From Rubritepida sp. (GTDB taxonomy: Bacteria > Pseudomonadota > Alphaproteobacteria > Acetobacterales > Acetobacteraceae): a stretch of 6,821 bases of DNA. A model generated the notes under the pieces. The model searched no databases, was not told the DNA's origin, and was given only the letters and a program-made list of their open reading frames with translations. The position numbers were made by a program, and so were the translations under genes. Positions 6,423 to 6,821 of the stretch are shown here, one piece after another. The first letter of the stretch is position 1; every line of letters begins with the position of its first letter. Where the stretch lies: the NCBI GenBank assembly GCA_007129145.1, contig SKWC01000119.1, forward strand, positions 1 through 6,821, given 5' to 3'.

Positions 6423-6453
6423 CGCATGGCGCGAATTTTCTTCGCGCCATGCG
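6423..6453 (+). terminator. Long perfect hairpin after hyuA, probable terminator
   Basis: A 13-bp perfect stem, CGCATGGCGCGAA (6423-6435) with TTCGCGCCATGCG (6441-6453), encloses a 5-nt loop TTTTC. It starts 10 nt after the hyuA stop and 51 nt before the next gene, the expected place for transcription termination. There is no T-tract after the stem, so it may instead protect the 3' end or work with Rho. It is the strongest inverted repeat I found in the window. Confidence 0.6.
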
Positions 6454-6459
6454 GCGCGT

Positions 6460-6468
6460 TGCTATTCT
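6460..6468 (+). promoter_or_regulatory. Possible extended -10 promoter of the right-edge gene
   Basis: TGCTATTCT reads as TG-N-TATTCT, an extended -10 with four of six matches to TATAAT. Transcription would begin near 6475, giving a leader of about 29 nt. The -35 position falls in the hairpin and shows only a poor match, TTCGCG at 6441-6446. Confidence 0.3.
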
Positions 6469-6503
6469 CTGCCCTCCGATGGGCCAAAGGAAAGGACGGC
6501 GGA

Positions 6504-6821
6504 ATGCAATTCGGCAACAAAGTTGCGTGGTTCGGGTCGAAGAAGTCAACATCCTTCGGCGGCGTCCGGCTCAAGCACCGCGAGCTCTTCCTCGACAAGG
6601 AGGCGGCCAAGGCCTCGATGGAGACGGTCGAGCAGGCCTTCAGCACGGTCCAGCGGACCATCGGCTGGCTGCGGCATCCCGATGCCAAGGTCATCAAGGA
6701 CGCCATGCAGCTCTACTTCAAGTCCGGCACCGACAAGATCGGCCGGATCCAGCCCGTGCTGGAACTCGTGCAGACCGGGATGCAGAGCGGCAAGCTGTCC
6801 TTCAAGACCGACAACACCTCC
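6504..6821 (+). CDS. Unrecognised lysine-rich protein, 3'-partial
   Basis: An open frame of 106 codons runs from ATG 6504 to the last base of the window without a stop. AAGGA lies 7 nt before the ATG, and an extended -10 and a terminator-like hairpin lie upstream, so this is probably the start of a new transcription unit. I do not recognise the family with confidence. The protein starts MQFGNKVAWFGSKKS with no signal peptide or membrane segment. It then appears helical and amphipathic: LFLDKEAAKASMETVEQAFSTV, RHPDAKVIKDAMQLYF, and IGRIQPVLELVQTGMQSGKLSF. It contains 12 lysines in 106 residues, unusual beside its arginine-rich neighbours. The spacing of the helical elements faintly recalls the prodomain-like part of bacterial M35-type (lysine-specific) metallopeptidase proteins. 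Any catalytic HExxH would lie beyond the window, so this is only a guess. Codon third positions are G/C-rich, supporting real coding. Confidence 0.75.
   Translation, partial: MQFGNKVAWFGSKKSTSFGGVRLKHRELFLDKEAAKASMETVEQAFSTVQRTIGWLRHPDAKVIKDAMQLYFKSGTDKIGRIQPVLELVQTGMQSGKLSFKTDNTS

Noticed and set aside
6389..6706. 105-codon leftward frame covering the start of the right-edge gene
   Set aside because: It would run through the hairpin and promoter region. The plus-strand frame has the better ribosome site and codon pattern.
1..6821. CRISPR array, insertion sequence, tRNA or phage signature
   Set aside because: No regularly spaced repeats, terminal inverted repeats with a transposase, cloverleaf or phage genes were seen on either strand.

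Overview
The window looks like chromosomal DNA from a high-GC alphaproteobacterium. By eye it is roughly 70% GC with strong G/C preference at third codon positions. The protein sequences have an Acetobacteraceae/Roseomonas-like flavour, for example the alanine-rich twin-arginine leader on the TRAP solute-binding protein. The lineage is an inference from composition and style. No mobile element, CRISPR array, tRNA or rRNA was seen.

Layout from left to right. (1) The 3' part of an OmpR/PhoB-type winged-helix response regulator runs rightward to 572; its receiver domain looks shortened. (2) A short convergent gap follows, with a 15-bp tandem repeat. (3) A leftward RutE-like nitroreductase-family gene (1201 down to 611) is preceded by its own possible promoter and a hairpin. 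(4) A complete leftward TRAP transporter cassette, dctP-dctQ-dctM, runs from 4137 down to 1307 with tightly coupled junctions. (5) A 161-bp divergent intergenic region contains a 16-bp interrupted palindrome. (6) A rightward hyuA-type hydantoinase A/oxoprolinase gene (4299-6413) is not followed by a hyuB partner. (7) Two consecutive hairpins follow, then the start of an unrecognised lysine-rich protein (6504 to the window end).

How the parts may work together. TRAP transporters import small carboxylates and related acids. HyuA-family enzymes are ATP-dependent openers of cyclic amides (hydantoins, 5-oxoproline), and RutE reduces malonic semialdehyde in pyrimidine-ring breakdown. The layout could therefore be a small uptake-and-catabolism locus for a cyclic amide or a related acid. 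This is inference from neighbourhood only; nothing in the sequence fixes the substrate.

I did not find a clearly new biological system. The points most worth a second look are the shortened receiver, the orphan hyuA paired with a divergent TRAP operon over a shared palindrome, and the unrecognised protein at the right edge.
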